The position numbers were made by a program, and so were the translations under genes. 64,000 nucleotides of DNA from Monodelphis domestica. Lineage: Eukaryota > Chordata > Mammalia > Didelphimorphia > Didelphidae. The notes under the pieces were generated by a model that was not told where the DNA came from, made no database searches, and was given only the letters and a program-made list of their open reading frames with translations. This document shows, piece by piece, positions 1 to 11,740 of the stretch. Every line of letters begins with the position of its first letter. Position 1 is the stretch's first letter. The stretch lies in contig NC_077230.1 of the NCBI RefSeq assembly GCF_027887165.1, positions 22,491,200 to 22,555,199 on the forward strand, in the 5' to 3' direction.

Positions 1-299
1 TATCACTCAGGTGACCGATCTGAAGGGAAGCTCTCTGTGGGGCTCCTCCAAGCTCGAGCTCCAGGATAGAACTCAAGTCCAGCCCAATCCACAGGGAGTC
101 ATGAGAACTCCAGAGGCTGTTCTTACCTCACTTCCTGTATCTCACATGTGCCAATGGTGGCTCAAGCTTGGCTTAGGACAGCCCAGGGGGGCAGTTAGTT
201 GTTTCTGATTTGTCATTAGCTAGCACATGCCCATGTAGTGTGGGTGGGCACATTCCTAGGTGCTACACCAAGCAAGATGGAGAGAATTTAAACATCACA
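1..299 (-). mobile_element. Partial LTR of an endogenous retrovirus-like element (cut by window edge)
   Basis: Read on the minus strand, this stretch aligns with the 5' part of the LTR at 61817-62448. The best part is about 90 bases (roughly 130-220 here against 61935-62030 there), matching at about nine bases in ten by eye, including a shared CACATGTGAGA block. The minus-strand start is TGTGATG at 299 and the flanking four bases read GTAT, as they do beside the other copy. The rest lies outside the window, so it cannot be said whether this is a solo LTR or the end of a longer fossil. Confidence 0.6.
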
Positions 300-988
300 A
301 TACTTGGGCTTCTTTATGCCAATCTCTTCTCTTTTTTTATTTTTTTGAAAGTTTGTTTAGAGTATGATTACATATTTGTTTCTTCAAGCTATGATTTCCC
401 CCCCTTGTGTAAACATAGTACTATGTCTTTTTGTTATTTTAATCTTTTTTTTTTTTAAGGTGGCCTTGCTCCCACAGGCTGGCTCCTTTCCCCTCACCCT
501 GATCGTCCCATCCCTGTTTGCTATTGCTTGCTCTTTGAAGTTTTGCTTATTAAGTTCCTTTTCTTTCCTGCTTTTATGTGGTTGTTCACTCTTTTTTTTC
601 CTCTCAGTCAAATACATTCCTTCCCCCCTTCTTCTCTCCTTCAACTAGTCTGACTCATGTGTTTCTTAAATTTCATTTTTTGTACCCCTTTCCAAGAAGG
701 ATTTCTCTCACTTTTTTCATTATTCATCTTCCCTTTCTGTCTACCTAGATCTTCATTTTCTGATTCATGACCCCTTTACTTAGGCCCTGTCTATTCTCTA
801 TGTTCCTAATGGAATAAATTTTCCCTGTTTGGCAGTTTCTGCCATGGCCTTATAGAGCTTACTGGATAGATTCCCTTTTTCCATTGTCTCTCACAATGTC
901 AATTCTTGCAAGTGATAAGAGGACAATACTCTGTGATAGGGCATCAAATTCCTGATTAGGCAGCTCACTACTGATATCAGCATATCCA
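300..988. other. No gene seen; pyrimidine-rich sequence
   Basis: This stretch is rich in T and C runs (T12 near 450, C8 near 400). It resembles the pyrimidine-rich region between ORF1 and ORF2 of the marsupial L1 copies elsewhere in the window, but I could not align it firmly. The short reading frames here have no recognisable motif. Confidence 0.4.
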
Positions 989-1230
989 GAGGCAGCTAGG
1001 TGGTTCAATGGTTAGAGTGCTGGACTGGAGTCAGGAAGACCTGAGTTCAAATTCAGCCTTAGACACTTACTAGCTGCTGTAAATCACTTAATCTCTGTTC
1101 GTCTTTACCTCCTGGAGAAGATGACAACCCATTCCAGTATCTTGGTCAAGAAAACCCCATGGACTATGGTCCATAAGATCATGAACAGTTGGATAATACT
1201 ACTAAATGATTGAACCACAGCAACAAAAAA
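989..1230 (+). mobile_element. MAR1-type tRNA-derived CORE-SINE
   Basis: The tRNA-like head (gaggcagctaggtgg, then the B-box-like gagttcaaattc) is followed by the central part with tcacttaatctctg and the tail gtcaagaaaaccccatgg. It ends near gaaccacagcaacaaaaaa. The same head, centre and tail recur at 15549, 57658, 59888 and 61300. Confidence 0.85.
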
Positions 1231-1819
1231 GGGACAACTATAGCACATGTCCCAAGGTAATTGTAAGGATTATACTTTTTTTATGTCAAGAAAACCCCCT
1301 GGATAACTGGGCCTAGTGGGATCATGGGGAATGAATGACAGAACAATAACAATGGATCCATACCCCACCCCTGGCTACCTTCTTTTCCCATTTGCCTCAA
1401 AATCTTCATGCCCTACCTCTTTCCCATTTCCCCAGGTATTAGTTGCCTCTAATAGTTCCAATTTCCCTCTGTTGACAAAGAATGAATATTCTTTTCCAAG
1501 TATCAAATCCCCCAGGACAAGGTCCCCATTTTACTTCTCAGAACTTCTCTTGTTATCTAAAGGAATCACTGATCAGTGAAACTCTCATTAACAAAGCAAG
1601 GTTTCCCTCTTTTGTCCTCCTTTCAATCCTTCCTCATCTATTCACCTCTCACCTATTGAGAATATCACTCTTTCCTTGTTATTGCTCTTGCTCCCCTCCT
1701 TCCTTTCCCATAACTTCCTATTTTATAATGTAGTCCTACAAAGAAAAAATTGACTCACCTGTAGGTAGGGTGTCAGCACTCCACCTAATGTTGACCTTCA
1801 CCCAGTTTTCTTTGTGTGC
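1231..1819. other. No gene seen
   Basis: The sequence is moderately pyrimidine-rich. It may be decayed L1 belonging with the L1 piece to the right of the SINE at 1820, but no firm alignment was found. The reading frames of 80-90 residues here carry no recognisable motif. Confidence 0.4.
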
Positions 1820-2021
1820 ATTTTTTTAAACCCTTACCTTCCATCTTAGAATCAATACTGGGTGTTGGTTCTAAGGCAGAAGAGTGGTAAGGGCTAGGCA
1901 ATGGGGGTTAAGTGACTTGCCCACGGTCACACAGCTAGGAAGTGTCTGAGGCCAAATTTGAACCCAGAACCTCCCAGTCTTTGGACCTGACTCTCAATCC
2001 ACTGAGCTACCCAGCTACCCC
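1820..2021 (-). mobile_element. tRNA-derived SINE (type ending in gtaagggttt-A) with target duplication
   Basis: It is a full-length minus-strand copy, from a T/A tail followed by cccttaccttcc to the reversed head agctacccagctacccc. The flanks tctttgtgtgcattt (left) and tctttgtgtacattt (right) form a 15-bp target-site duplication with one mismatch. That fits mobilisation by L1 machinery. Confidence 0.9.
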
Positions 2022-2034
2022 CTCTTTGTGTACA

Positions 2035-3812
2035 TTTTGAGGGTCTGACTGGTCTGCCTGTTGTCATTCTGTTGGTGTTGCTGTCTGGATAATGAATTTA
2101 ATCACTCCTGCATTTCTGTTGTCTGGAGAATCTGAAAAGCAAATAATATCTTTAGATCTGGTTTTTTTTCTAAGAATATTTCAAATAACTTTATTGCTCA
2201 TTTCATTTATGGTTAAGCTCATATTTGCAGGGTAGGTCATCCAATGCCTGCATCTTAAGTTCTATTACTCTTCAAAACACTTTAATACATTCCCTCCTAC
2301 ATTTTCTAGTTGGTCCAGAATTATTCAAATTTCCATTTCATCGTATTTGAAGGTTGTTCTCCAGATCATTTTCAGAACTTTCTTGTTTCTGAATTAAATT
2401 GCTAAATTCAACCATTATGTATCTGGGAATTTGTAACCCCTTTTTTTCCTGGAGAAAATCAGAATTCTTTCAAATGGCATTTCATTTTCTGAGTTCAGAA
2501 GTTCTCAGTAGTTCTTTGCATTATTTCTTGCATAATGATGTTTAGATTTTTAAAAAATACTTGTCATGTTCTTATGGGAGATCTATAATTCTTAGGTCAT
2601 CTCGTCACATCCTGGTTTTGAGATCAGTATGTTTTAAATAAATACATAGCATATTTTCTTTTCATGTTTTTTCCTTGTTTTCTTCCAGTTTGCTCTTCAC
2701 TTCAGTGTATTTGCATTCCAAATCAATTTTTCTGTCTTTTTTGGTGAGACTTGCCATTGCAGATTCAAATTTCTTCTTATGCCCATTATATTTGCTATAC
2801 CAGCCACAAATTAATTCTCAGGACTGTTTTAAACCACTCAGGAGCAGCCTGTTGTGGTTCCTTGTTCTCCTCTGTCTCATCGATTATTGGATTGTTTTAC
2901 TTTGTTTTGCAGTATTTTATTAATAGTTGCCTGAACCCATTTACTAGGACTGGAGGCTATATTTCCTTCTACTCTTAATGTCTTCTCTGTTGATTTATCT
3001 GCTTATGTTCAAGGTCTTTTAGTTTCAACTTCTTGTTACCTCCTTATCCCCACCCCCTGTTGCTCACTTTCTGACTCCTGTCCCACTGATGGTGGTTTTC
3101 CTGGGACTGGATCTCAAAGCATCTTAGTCTTGGTTCACCCAGAGGAATTCACAGTTCACCAACCTAGTTTCTGTCCCAAATAACTTTAAGGTGGACCTGA
3201 CTGGGTGCTGGGCTCTTTTCCTCAGGTTTTGTGACATGCTACACAGCCTGCACACACACAGTATCCAGTACTGTTCCCTCTGTTCCTCAGTTCTCCAGTT
3301 GCAGTTGGGGGTGACTTCTATCATTTGTGGATTGGGTCTCTTAGTCTCTGGGAAGACCAGTAGGTCAAGGTGTGAAGTTGAGCTCTATTTTAAGGCCAAC
3401 ACCTGTCCTGCTCCTTTTTCTCTGTTCCTTTACTCTCCTATCTTTTACAGTACAGAATGTTGCCCTGGTTCTGGCTATCAGAGTCTTAATGATTTTCTGC
3501 AGTTTGGAACTGGAACCTTCATAGCATGGAAAAGAGTAAGGGAACTGGTGTTGAGTTTTGTTTTGAGACTTCGAGTTGGGTCCTTGGGTATTTGTTGCAG
3601 TCTAGATGACAATAGAATGGTGGACAGTCCATGCAGGGAGTGCTGTATGAGCTCAAGGTCTACATCAGTTCATGTATTTTTTTTAACCTTCCTTTGGTTT
3701 TGGATGTCCTAGACCAAGGAGACAGCTGAAGTTATTTTATCGTTAGCTCATAATTTCTGTTTTGAAGAGGTCATGAGAATCAGAGAAAATGTCTCGTCTG
3801 CCATCTTGTTGA
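2035..3812 (-). mobile_element. Old L1: ORF1 region and 5' UTR
   Basis: The order of landmarks on the minus strand matches the ORF1-to-5' end part of the L1 copies at 22830-24457 and 52500-54470. The segment around 2230-2600 corresponds to the ORF1 RNA-binding part, and 2640-2800 to its coiled-coil part. The 5' end carries a ctgccatcttg motif at 3799-3809. It is much more diverged than the other L1 copies and no ORF1 frame remains open. Its 3' boundary is hidden by the SINE at 1820. Confidence 0.65.
3800..3807 (-). promoter_or_regulatory. YY1-like motif at L1 5' end
   Basis: The plus strand reads gccatctt, i.e. AAGATGGC on the L1 sense strand, a few bases from the L1 5' end. Human L1 carries a YY1 site of this form just inside its 5' end. 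A better preserved copy lies at 54447. The assignment is by motif only. Confidence 0.4.
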
Positions 3813-5345
3813 TTACATGTTGGCTATATCAAAAGTCCTCTACACCAAATCCTTTCCTCTAATATACACTCTCTGAAGTTTTATACAGTCCATTGAGTAT
3901 CTCTGCATTCAAGATCCTTCAGAGTTTGGTGTTGAATAATGTTTTTAGTATTATCTCCATCTATACACACTAATGCTCCAGCCAAAGAAGATTATTAATT
4001 TCTAAGCATTCACTGTTCTTATTTCCTATCTTCCTTAATACCTTTGCTCACACTCTTCCCTCTCCCCAGATTACTATTTCCTTCTATCAATAAAAATTAA
4101 AATCCATTAAGTCTCAGGTGAAATCTTACCCCCAATCAGAAATAATTTTTCTATCTTCTAAACTTCCACAGTATTTGGGAGGGGAAAAACACACTTTTAG
4201 TAGTACTTAACTAATAGAGTGTTAAATATTTTGTGTCTTTGTCTTATGTCCAAAAGGATCTCAAACTTCTTGAAGGAAATGCCTGTGTTGCATATGTACA
4301 TTTATGTTATGTTAATTACATCACATTATAACACATATGGATATACATGTGTTTTGAATACTGACATCTCCATATAGTTATCTCTCTATATACAGGTACA
4401 TAGATAGAAAGATATTGAAAATAGTCCAGTCTAGCTGGGTAGGTCGGAAGGTTGGAACCAGATTGTGGGGGCCTTTCAATGCCAGGATCAAACACTTACC
4501 CTTTATTCACCAGACAGTGGGGAACCATTGAAAGTTTTTGAGTAGGAAGGTGTTGTGTTCAGAATTCTATATGTAAGAACAATTTTTCCTTTGATCTTTA
4601 GTGATGACCTATGACCAGAAGGAACTTCACAGATTCTCAGATATAGCTTTAGAGATATTTTAGATTACATATTTCTCCTTTGACAGATTGTAAAAGGCAA
4701 GAAAATGGGAATATAACTAGAAAAAGAATGAGTAAGACTAGTAGAGAAGTCAATGCTTTGGTTATTGCCCAGTAAGCTTAAGAAATGTGCCTTTGTCTAG
4801 AAGAGGCCTGCATTCCTTTGTTTATTTTTAGCCTGATTTATTTTGGTGGGGAGGTGTCACCAGCTGATCAGCTTAAAAAAAAAAAGGAAGAAAAAAGAAA
4901 GAAACTTCAGATGACCACAGTGCTAAGATTCATTAAAAAAAATAACTGCCCAACATATTACTGCATACCTGAATGAATTAACCTATTGGACAGGGCTACA
5001 TAAAACTAACTATTTAAACATACATGAATTGCTACTAACTACAATATTTAATTTTTACCTTACTCAGCTCAAAGTCGTTCTATCTAGCAATAAATAACCA
5101 GGGGAATTGATTTGTCTTTAGTCACTGAAGCCACACACTGGTCTGTGCAATTCAGAGACAGTGCCAGCCTACCTTTGCTCTAGTGTTTGGTGACTGCTAG
5201 GTCAATGGGAGGTTTGGGGGGAGGGATTCTTGAGTAGTGAAGCAAGAAATGATCAGGACCCTTCCTTCTTGGTCCAGCAGATTTTCTCTCATCATCAGGA
5301 TATGGAAATTCTCAAATGAATTACTGATTTACTTGTTTTGAAATG
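3813..5345. other. No gene seen; possible L2 and other ancient repeat traces
   Basis: Around 4060-4300 there is weak resemblance to the L2 3' region. Around 4435-4575 a segment (cagtggggaaccattgaaag, then gagtaggaaggtg) matches a widespread ancient mammalian repeat that also appears at 28965 and 33095. An A-rich run lies at 4875-4900. The rest is unassigned. Confidence 0.35.
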
Positions 5346-5435
5346 CCTGTTTAGTGGTTGTCATTGGGTTCCTACCATATATAATGGGAAAAGTTTTGGC
5401 TTTGGAGTCAGAGAATCTGGGTATTATTGGATCAA
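5346..5435. repeat. 90-bp block, copy 1 (pair with 5829-5918)
   Basis: This block begins cctgt-ttagtggttgtc and ends ggtattattggatcaa. It differs from the second copy at about six positions. The part ggctttggagtcagagaatc resembles the head of a MIR/MAR-type SINE. The last 15 or so bases are native L1 sequence at this location, continuous with the L1 that follows. This copy is therefore likely the source. Confidence 0.85.
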
Positions 5436-6255
5436 AAGGTTTACACAGTTTAATGACTGGGAGAATAGTTCCAAATTGCTTTCCAGAATGGTTAGGCCAA
5501 TTCATACTCCACCAGCAATGCATTAGTGTGCCTATCCTTCCACTTCTCCTCCAGTAATTGTCATTTTCCTTTTTAAAAAATCAGCTTTGTTAGATAGGCA
5601 TAAGATTGAAACTTAGAGTTGTTCTAATGTGCATTTCTCTTATTATTACCAACTTGGAGAATTTTGTGCATATATTTTTGAAGAACTCTGTTTATATCCT
5701 TTGGTTATTTATCTATTGGGGAATGGATTTGTTCTTATATATTTGAAGTAATTCCTTATACATACATATCATGGATATAAGAATTTTATCAGACTCTTGC
5801 TCCAAAGATACTTTCCTTTCAAGTATATCCTGTATAGTGGTTGTCATTGGGTTCCTACCATGGATAGTAGGAAAAGTTTTGGCTTTGGAGTCAGAGAATT
5901 TGGGTATTATTGGATCAATCCCTTCTGATTTTAGCTTCAACCATTCTATTTCCTATGGTCCTCTCTATCCCTTGTTTTGTAAAGAAGTTTTTCCCTATCC
6001 ATAGCATTGAAATGTATTTCTTCCCATTATCCTCTAAATTTGTTTATTATGTGACCTTTTATATTTAGGTTATGTTTTCATTTGGAGTTTATTGCAATAT
6101 AAGATGAGATGTGATATATGATGTTAGATTTTGATCTAAACTTAGTTTCTTCCAGACTACTTTCCAATTTCTCAGTAGTTTTTTTTTTAATCAAATAGTG
6201 GATTTTTATACAAGTAGTTGAAGGCTTTGGGTTTGATAAACACTATACTATTGTA
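5436..6255 (-). mobile_element. Old L1, ORF2 C-terminal region (segment 1)
   Basis: The landmarks of L1 ORF2 and its C-terminal part occur in the order seen at 18810-19580, e.g. ccaaattgctttccagaatg and caccagcaatgcattagtgt. The segment is interrupted by the second 90-bp block at 5829-5918. It continues after insertions at 7445-8589, 9011-9681 and 15010-15545. Many stops interrupt every frame, and it is clearly older than the L1 inserted into it at 9682. Confidence 0.8.
5829..5918. repeat. 90-bp block, copy 2, inserted in L1
   Basis: This is a direct copy of 5346-5435 lying 393 bp downstream. It interrupts L1 sequence that is continuous in other copies: before it the L1 corresponds to 19215-19230, after it to about 19240-19270. 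It carries the native L1 sequence ggtattattggatca from the first site, which shows the direction of copying. Confidence 0.85.
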
Positions 6256-7444
6256 ATGGGGGACTGGCCAGTCCCTGTAAAGCATGCACAGAATTCATCA
6301 TTATGTGGGTCTGATGTGATTCCTCACATGGAAGAGGATAGGGAGTCTGCTTCTGTGAGATTGGTGATAATGTGTCACAAGAGTGCTTTGGAGAGACTTT
6401 AGAGCTTGTGTAGATATTCTGTTAACTGGCTATGATTAGCTACCATTATATAACTGGAACTGGAAGCACCTTCTAGTGTCCAAATTATCTTTAACCATTC
6501 TCCTGGTGGGACCTCTGCTCTGGATTTGACTCCTTTGCTGATAGCATCTGTCTGGTGAGACATAATGCTGGAAGGGGAGATATCTTGAGCCCTTTCCCTC
6601 AAAAGCTGACCTGTAGCCCCATGAACACGGCTGTCTGTCCTTCAGCTGCCTTGGTGTTTGTTCTTTCACTTTAAATGAAGAATATTAATCTGGAAGCTTT
6701 GACTTGGCAAATTTAAAAGTTGAGGAGAAAAATCAACTGTGACAAAGTTTGAGAGCCTGGGAATTAAGTCTATGCTGGGTTTTATGGAATGATTGCCCAG
6801 AGGTTCAAGGAGCAACTCAGCCTAGCAGTAGCTGAGATGGGATTCATATGTAAAATACCATAATTGAACATGTACTTGATGAGACCATTTCTATGATGAA
6901 ACTGGGCTACCTGAGCCCATTTCCCTCAGAGAACAATATGGTTTAGGGGAGAATATTTCCCCCAAGGTATTGTGGGAAAATATTTATAATTTTTCTCTTA
7001 CTTTTAAATATTGTTTCTCTTTGAAATAAGTATTCTTATGTAAAAGTTCATTTGTGGAGGCTGGCTAGGTGGCTTTAATGGAAGGGGATATGAGATCCTA
7101 GGTTCAAATCTGGGCTCAGACACTTCCTAGCTGCATGACCCTGGGCAAGTCACTTAACACCCATTACCTAGCTATTACCATCCTTCTTCTCCTTTGGAAT
7201 TGATACAAGTATTGATTTTAAGATGGAAGGTAAGGGTTTAAAAAAATAGTAATTTATGCTAATTGGTTAAATGGAATCTGGGTGCTAGTCACTGACAGCT
7301 AATAGCGGGAGGAACAAAACCTTTGGGGAATTAAGCAAATGACATTAGAAGGAACATTTCAAAGCCCTCAAAGGTATCAAATAGAATCCTGAGGGAGATA
7401 TGTAACAGTCTGACTCTGTAAGAGTGACCCTGAGCATACTCACT
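6256..7444. mobile_element. Unclassified insertion in old L1 (possibly an old solo LTR)
   Basis: The L1 reading order breaks at about 6255 (actattg) and resumes at about 7445 (cattttcattttc). The insert can be framed as TGTAATGG...CTAACA, which would suit an LTR. The flanking bases do not form a convincing duplication, however, and no family was recognised. A SINE lies inside it at 7056-7247. The part 6256-7055 has no recognisable reading frame. Confidence 0.35.
7056..7247 (+). mobile_element. tRNA-derived SINE (gtaagggttt type)
   Basis: It has the head ggctggctaggtgg, the B-box-like ggttcaaatc, the centre ctgggcaagtcacttaac and the tail gatggaaggtaagggttt, then A and T bases. It is nested in the insertion at 6256-7444. 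Confidence 0.85.
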
Positions 7445-8589
7445 AACATTTTCATTTTCTTCCAAATATTGTACACTTAATCCAATCCACTAATTAACTT
7501 TGCTCTTTATTAACCAGCATGAAATAGTATATACAAAATTATTATCACTACTTTCTAGTACAACTTGAGATCTGATACTTCTAGGACTCACTTTATTTTA
7601 AAATTATTTCCTTTAATATTCTTGACTTTTCATTGTACCTCATGAATTTTGTTATTATTGTTTCTAGGGTTATAAAATAACCATTTAGTATTAGTATGGT
7701 ACCAAACGAGTACATTAATTTAAATTGTAATGTCATTTTTATTACACTGGCCCAGCCCAACCATGAACAATTAATATTTATCCAATTCTTTAAGAGTGTC
7801 TTTATTTCTGCAAAGAGTACTTGTACTTTTGGTAAAATACTTTCTGTAAAGTCTTCAGTGAGTTGGTAGGTGGACTCCCAGATATTTTATACATATTTTG
7901 AATAATATAAACATAGTATTTTAGAGTGGAATTACTCTATCTCCTCTTACATTATTGTTGGCAGAAAGGCTAATGCTATATATATTTTATGTCCTACTAC
8001 TTTGCTAAAGTAATTATTTTAAGTAATTTTTAGTTGAATCTTTAGGGTTCTCTAAATTAACAATCATATAATTTTGTTTTCTCTTTGCCTGTGCTTGTTC
8101 CCTCAATCAATCTAATTTTCTTGTCTTACTTACTGCAACAGCAAGCATTTCTGTAATTATATTAAATGATAGCGGTGACCATGGATATCCTAGCTTTAGT
8201 CTTATTGGAAAGGCTTCTGATATTTCTTCATTACTGAAATGCTGGCTTTTGGTTTTAGATGGATACTATTTACTACGTTAAGGAAAGATTCATTTATTCT
8301 TATGCTTTTAAAAAAGTTTTTTAACACAAATGTTTGTTGCAATTTGTGAAAAACCTTTTCTATATCTATTAATAAAATCCTGATTTTTGTTGTTATTTTT
8401 GAAGTGTTCTGTTATATTTTTAATATTAAACCAACTTTTCTTGCCAATATAAAACCTATCCTGTTCAAAGCATATTAACTATTGTATATTACTGTAGTCT
8501 CTTTTCTAACATTTCATTAGATATTTTTGCATCAATATTCTTTAGGAGTATTGGCATATAGTTTTTGTGTGTGTTTTGTGTCTTTCTGG
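7445..8589 (-). mobile_element. Old L1, ORF2 reverse transcriptase region (segment 2)
   Basis: This segment corresponds in order to 19620-20750 of the L1 at 17523-24457. One part matches the linker cagatattttatac. The stretch near 8130-8230 corresponds to the RT core, where other copies read gataatgggcatcc. Stops interrupt every frame. Confidence 0.75.
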
Positions 8590-9010
8590 TTGAATGAGTG
8601 AATGAATGAAAAAAGCATTTACTAAGTACTTAGTATGTGCAAAGAACTGTGTTAAGTTCTAGGAGACAGTCCCTGAGTTCATATTCTAAAGGAGGAGACC
8701 AAATATATGAAAGATTTCAGCCGCAAGACATATGAAAAGGTCCAAGCCCTTAGGATACAATGGCAAAATAGATGGAAATTCCTCTTCTTTAATGTCATTT
8801 CCAGTAACAAAATACCTGTTTCTGATGTTGAACTATTTGATAATGCCAAGGACTTTAATGGCAAGGACTACGTCCCTGGCTGTCTCCAGCAGAGTCTGAG
8901 GGGAGATTGTGGTCAAGGCAATAGCTGTGGGTTGATATGCCTGGCACATGCTGCCTCCTGTTTATCCCTTAGGGTCCTTTGCTTCAGCTAGACTAGCTTG
9001 CTTGTCCTGT
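8590..9010. mobile_element. Insertion in old L1: L2-like end plus unassigned sequence
   Basis: The left part (8592-8720) has the gaatgagtgaatgaatg repeat, then aagcatttactaagtac and a ggagaccaaata block, typical of an L2 3' end read on the minus strand. The rest, up to gccattggtatcatag, is not assigned. A 94-residue frame at 8707-8991 has no recognisable motif. Confidence 0.5.
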
Positions 9011-9681
9011 GAGTTGCCATTGGTATCATAGTCATCTTTATATTTGAGACTATCCTTTCTTTTCCTATTTCTGCAGTTAGTTTATGTAATATTGGAATAA
9101 TTGTTCTTTGAATACTTGATAGAATTCAGTTGTAAATCTTTTTGATCTTTTTATTGTTCATTTATGGCTTGTTCAATTTCTTTGTCTGAGATTGGATTAT
9201 ATAAAGTCTCTACTTCTTATTCTAATAATTTGTATATTTTATATATTTGTAAATATTAATCCATTACATTCATTAGTTTTGTTGGCATGTTATTAGGTAA
9301 AATAATATGTAAAAGTTACTGTGATTTCTTCATTTGATGTGTCATCTTTTGTCATTTTTTAAAATGTTGACAATTTAGTTTCTCACTAGCAGAGTTTACC
9401 TATTTTATTATGTTTTTAAAAATGGCTCCTTGTTTTATCTTTCAACTTAATTGGGGTTTTTTCTTGGCTATCAATTTTGTTAATCTTGGAGATTTTCAGA
9501 ACTTCTCTTTTTGTGTTCAAGTTTTTGTTTGTTGTTTTTCTAGTTGGGTTTTTTGTTTCTTTCCTTCATTCCCAATTTATTGATTTATTTTTTCTCTCCT
9601 TTGTTGATGAAATTATTAAGAAACACATATATTTCCCTAAAGACTGCTTTGTTAGTGTCCTAAAAGCTTTGGTATCATCAT
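9011..9681 (-). mobile_element. Old L1, ORF2 region (segment 3)
   Basis: The sequence corresponds to about 20690-21340 of the better preserved L1, the N-terminal RT part and the link to the endonuclease. It ends at gctttggtatcatcatcac, which matches gctttggcttcatccc elsewhere, where the younger L1 has inserted. Confidence 0.75.
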
Positions 9682-10039
9682 CACTTTTTTTTAGTTTTTA
9701 AACATTATTTTATTTGGTCATTTTCATACATTATTCATTGGAAACATAGATCATTTTCTTTTCCTCCCCCACCTCCCGCCACCCCTACCCTAGCCGATGC
9801 ACACGATTCCACTGGGTATCACATGTGTCCTTGATCCGAACCCATTTCCATGTTGTTGGTATTTGCATTAGGGTGCTCATTTAGTGTCTCTCCTCAATCA
9901 TATCCCCTCAACCTCTGTAGTCAAGCAGTAGCCTTTCCTCCGTGTTTTTACTCCCACAGTTTGTCCTCTGCTTAAGGATAGTGTTTTTTCTCATAGATCC
10001 CTGCAGATTGTTCAGGGACATTGCATTGCCATTAATGGA

Positions 10040-11712
10040 GAAGTCCATTACGTTCGATTGTACCACAGTGTCTCAGTCTCTATGTACATTGTTCTCCTGG
10101 CTCGGCTCCTTTCACTCTGCATCACTTCCTGGAGGTTGTTCCAGTCCCCATGGAATTCCTCCACTTTATTATTCCTTTGAGCACAATAGTATTCCATCAC
10201 CAACATATACCATAATTTGTTCATCTATTCCCCAATTGAAGGGCATCCCCTTATTTTCCAATTTTTGTCCACTACAAAGAGCGCAGCTATGAATATTCTT
10301 GTCTTTTTCCTTATTATCTCTTTGGGGTACAAACACAGCAGTGCTATGGCTGGATCAAAGGGCAGACAGTCTTTTAGCGCCCTTTGGGCATAGTTCCAAA
10401 TTGCCCTCCAGAATGGTTGGATCAAGTTACAACTCCACCAGCAATGAATTAGTGTCCCTATTTTGCCACATCCCCTCCAGCATTCATTACTTTCCTTTAC
10501 AGTCATGTTAACCAATCTGCTAGGTGTGAGGTGATACCTCAGAGTTGTTTTGATTTGCATCTCTCTGATTATAAGAGATTTAGAACACTTTTTCGTGTGC
10601 TTATTAATAGTTTTGATTTCTTTGGCTGAAAACTGCCTATTCATGTCCCTTGCCCATTTTTCAATTGGAGAATGGCTTGATTTTTTTGTACAACTGGTTT
10701 AGCTCTTTATAAATTTGAGTAATTAGACCTTTGTCAGAAGTTTTTGTTATGAAGATTGTTTCCCAATTTGTTGCTTCCCTTCTAATTTTAGTTACATTGG
10801 TTTTGTTTGTACAAAACCTTTTTAATTTAATGTAGTCAAAATCATTTATTTTATATTTTGTGACTCTTTCGAAGTCTTGCTTGGTTTTAAAATCTTTCCC
10901 TTCCCAAAGGTCTGACATGTATACTATTCTGTGTTCACCTAATTTATAGTTTCCTTCTTTATATTCAAGTCATTCACCCATTCTGAGTTTATCTTGGTGT
11001 AGCATGTGAGGTGTTGATCCAAACCTAATCACTCCCACACTGTCTTCCAATTTTCCCAGCAGTTTTTATCAAATACTGTATTTTTGTCCCAAAAGCTGGG
11101 ATCTTTGGGTTTGTCATAGACTGTCTTGCTGAGGTCATTTACCCTAAGACTATTCCACTGATCCTCCTTTCTGTCTCTTAGCCAGTACCAAATTGTTTTG
11201 ATGACCACTGCTTTATAGTATAGTTTGAGAACTGGGACTGCAAGGCCACCTTCCTTTGTATTTTTTTTTCATTATTTCCCTGGATATCCTTGATCCATTA
11301 TTCTTCCAAATGAACTTTGTTATGGTTTTCTCTAATTCAGTAAAGAAGTTTTTTGGAAGTTCAATGGGTATGGCACTAAATAGATAGATAAGTTTGGGTA
11401 GGATTGTCATTTTTATTATGTTAGCTCATCCCACCCATGGGCAATCAATGTTTTTCCAATTGTTTAGATCTAGTTTTAATTGTGTGGAGAGTGTTTTGTA
11501 GTTGTGTTCATATAGTTCCTGTGTTTGTCTCAGCAGATAGATTCCTAAGTATTTTATATTGTCTCGGGTGACTTTAAATGGAACTTCTCTTTCTAATTCT
11601 TGCTGCTGAACTGGATTGGAAATATATAGAAATGCTGATGACTTATGCAGGTTTATTTTGTATCCTGAAACTTTGCTAAAGTTGTTATTTCGACTAGCTT
11701 TTTGGTTGATTC
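10040..11712 (-). pseudogene. L1 ORF2 C-terminal half, broken
   Basis: ORF2 of L1 encodes an endonuclease and reverse transcriptase that make cDNA at the nicked target. Only the part after the RT core is left here. The frame at 10225-10644 shows the L1 C-terminal domain, with CWWSCNLIQPFWRAIW and the end FIAALFVVDKNWKIRGCPS. The frame at 11213-11410 has [20 protein letters not shown] and [10 protein letters not shown], the thumb/linker motifs common to L1 ORF2. The catalytic part is absent because of the deletion junction at 11712. Several stops and frame changes interrupt what remains, so no enzyme can be made. Confidence 0.85.
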
Positions 11713-11740
11713 CATTTTGATTTCTACTCCTGGTCCTGCC

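Noticed and set aside
989-1090. tRNA gene suspected from head sequences with A- and B-box-like motifs
   Set aside because: The same heads recur at many SINEs in the window with the SINE body attached; no cloverleaf tRNA was found.
3191-3712. Plus-strand frame of 173 residues
   Set aside because: It lies antisense to the old L1 ORF1/5' UTR region. It is an accidental frame, without known motif.
6256-7444. Firm call of a solo LTR
   Set aside because: TG/CA ends can be drawn, but the flanking four bases do not match (ctat against tttt) and no family was recognised; kept as an unclassified insertion.
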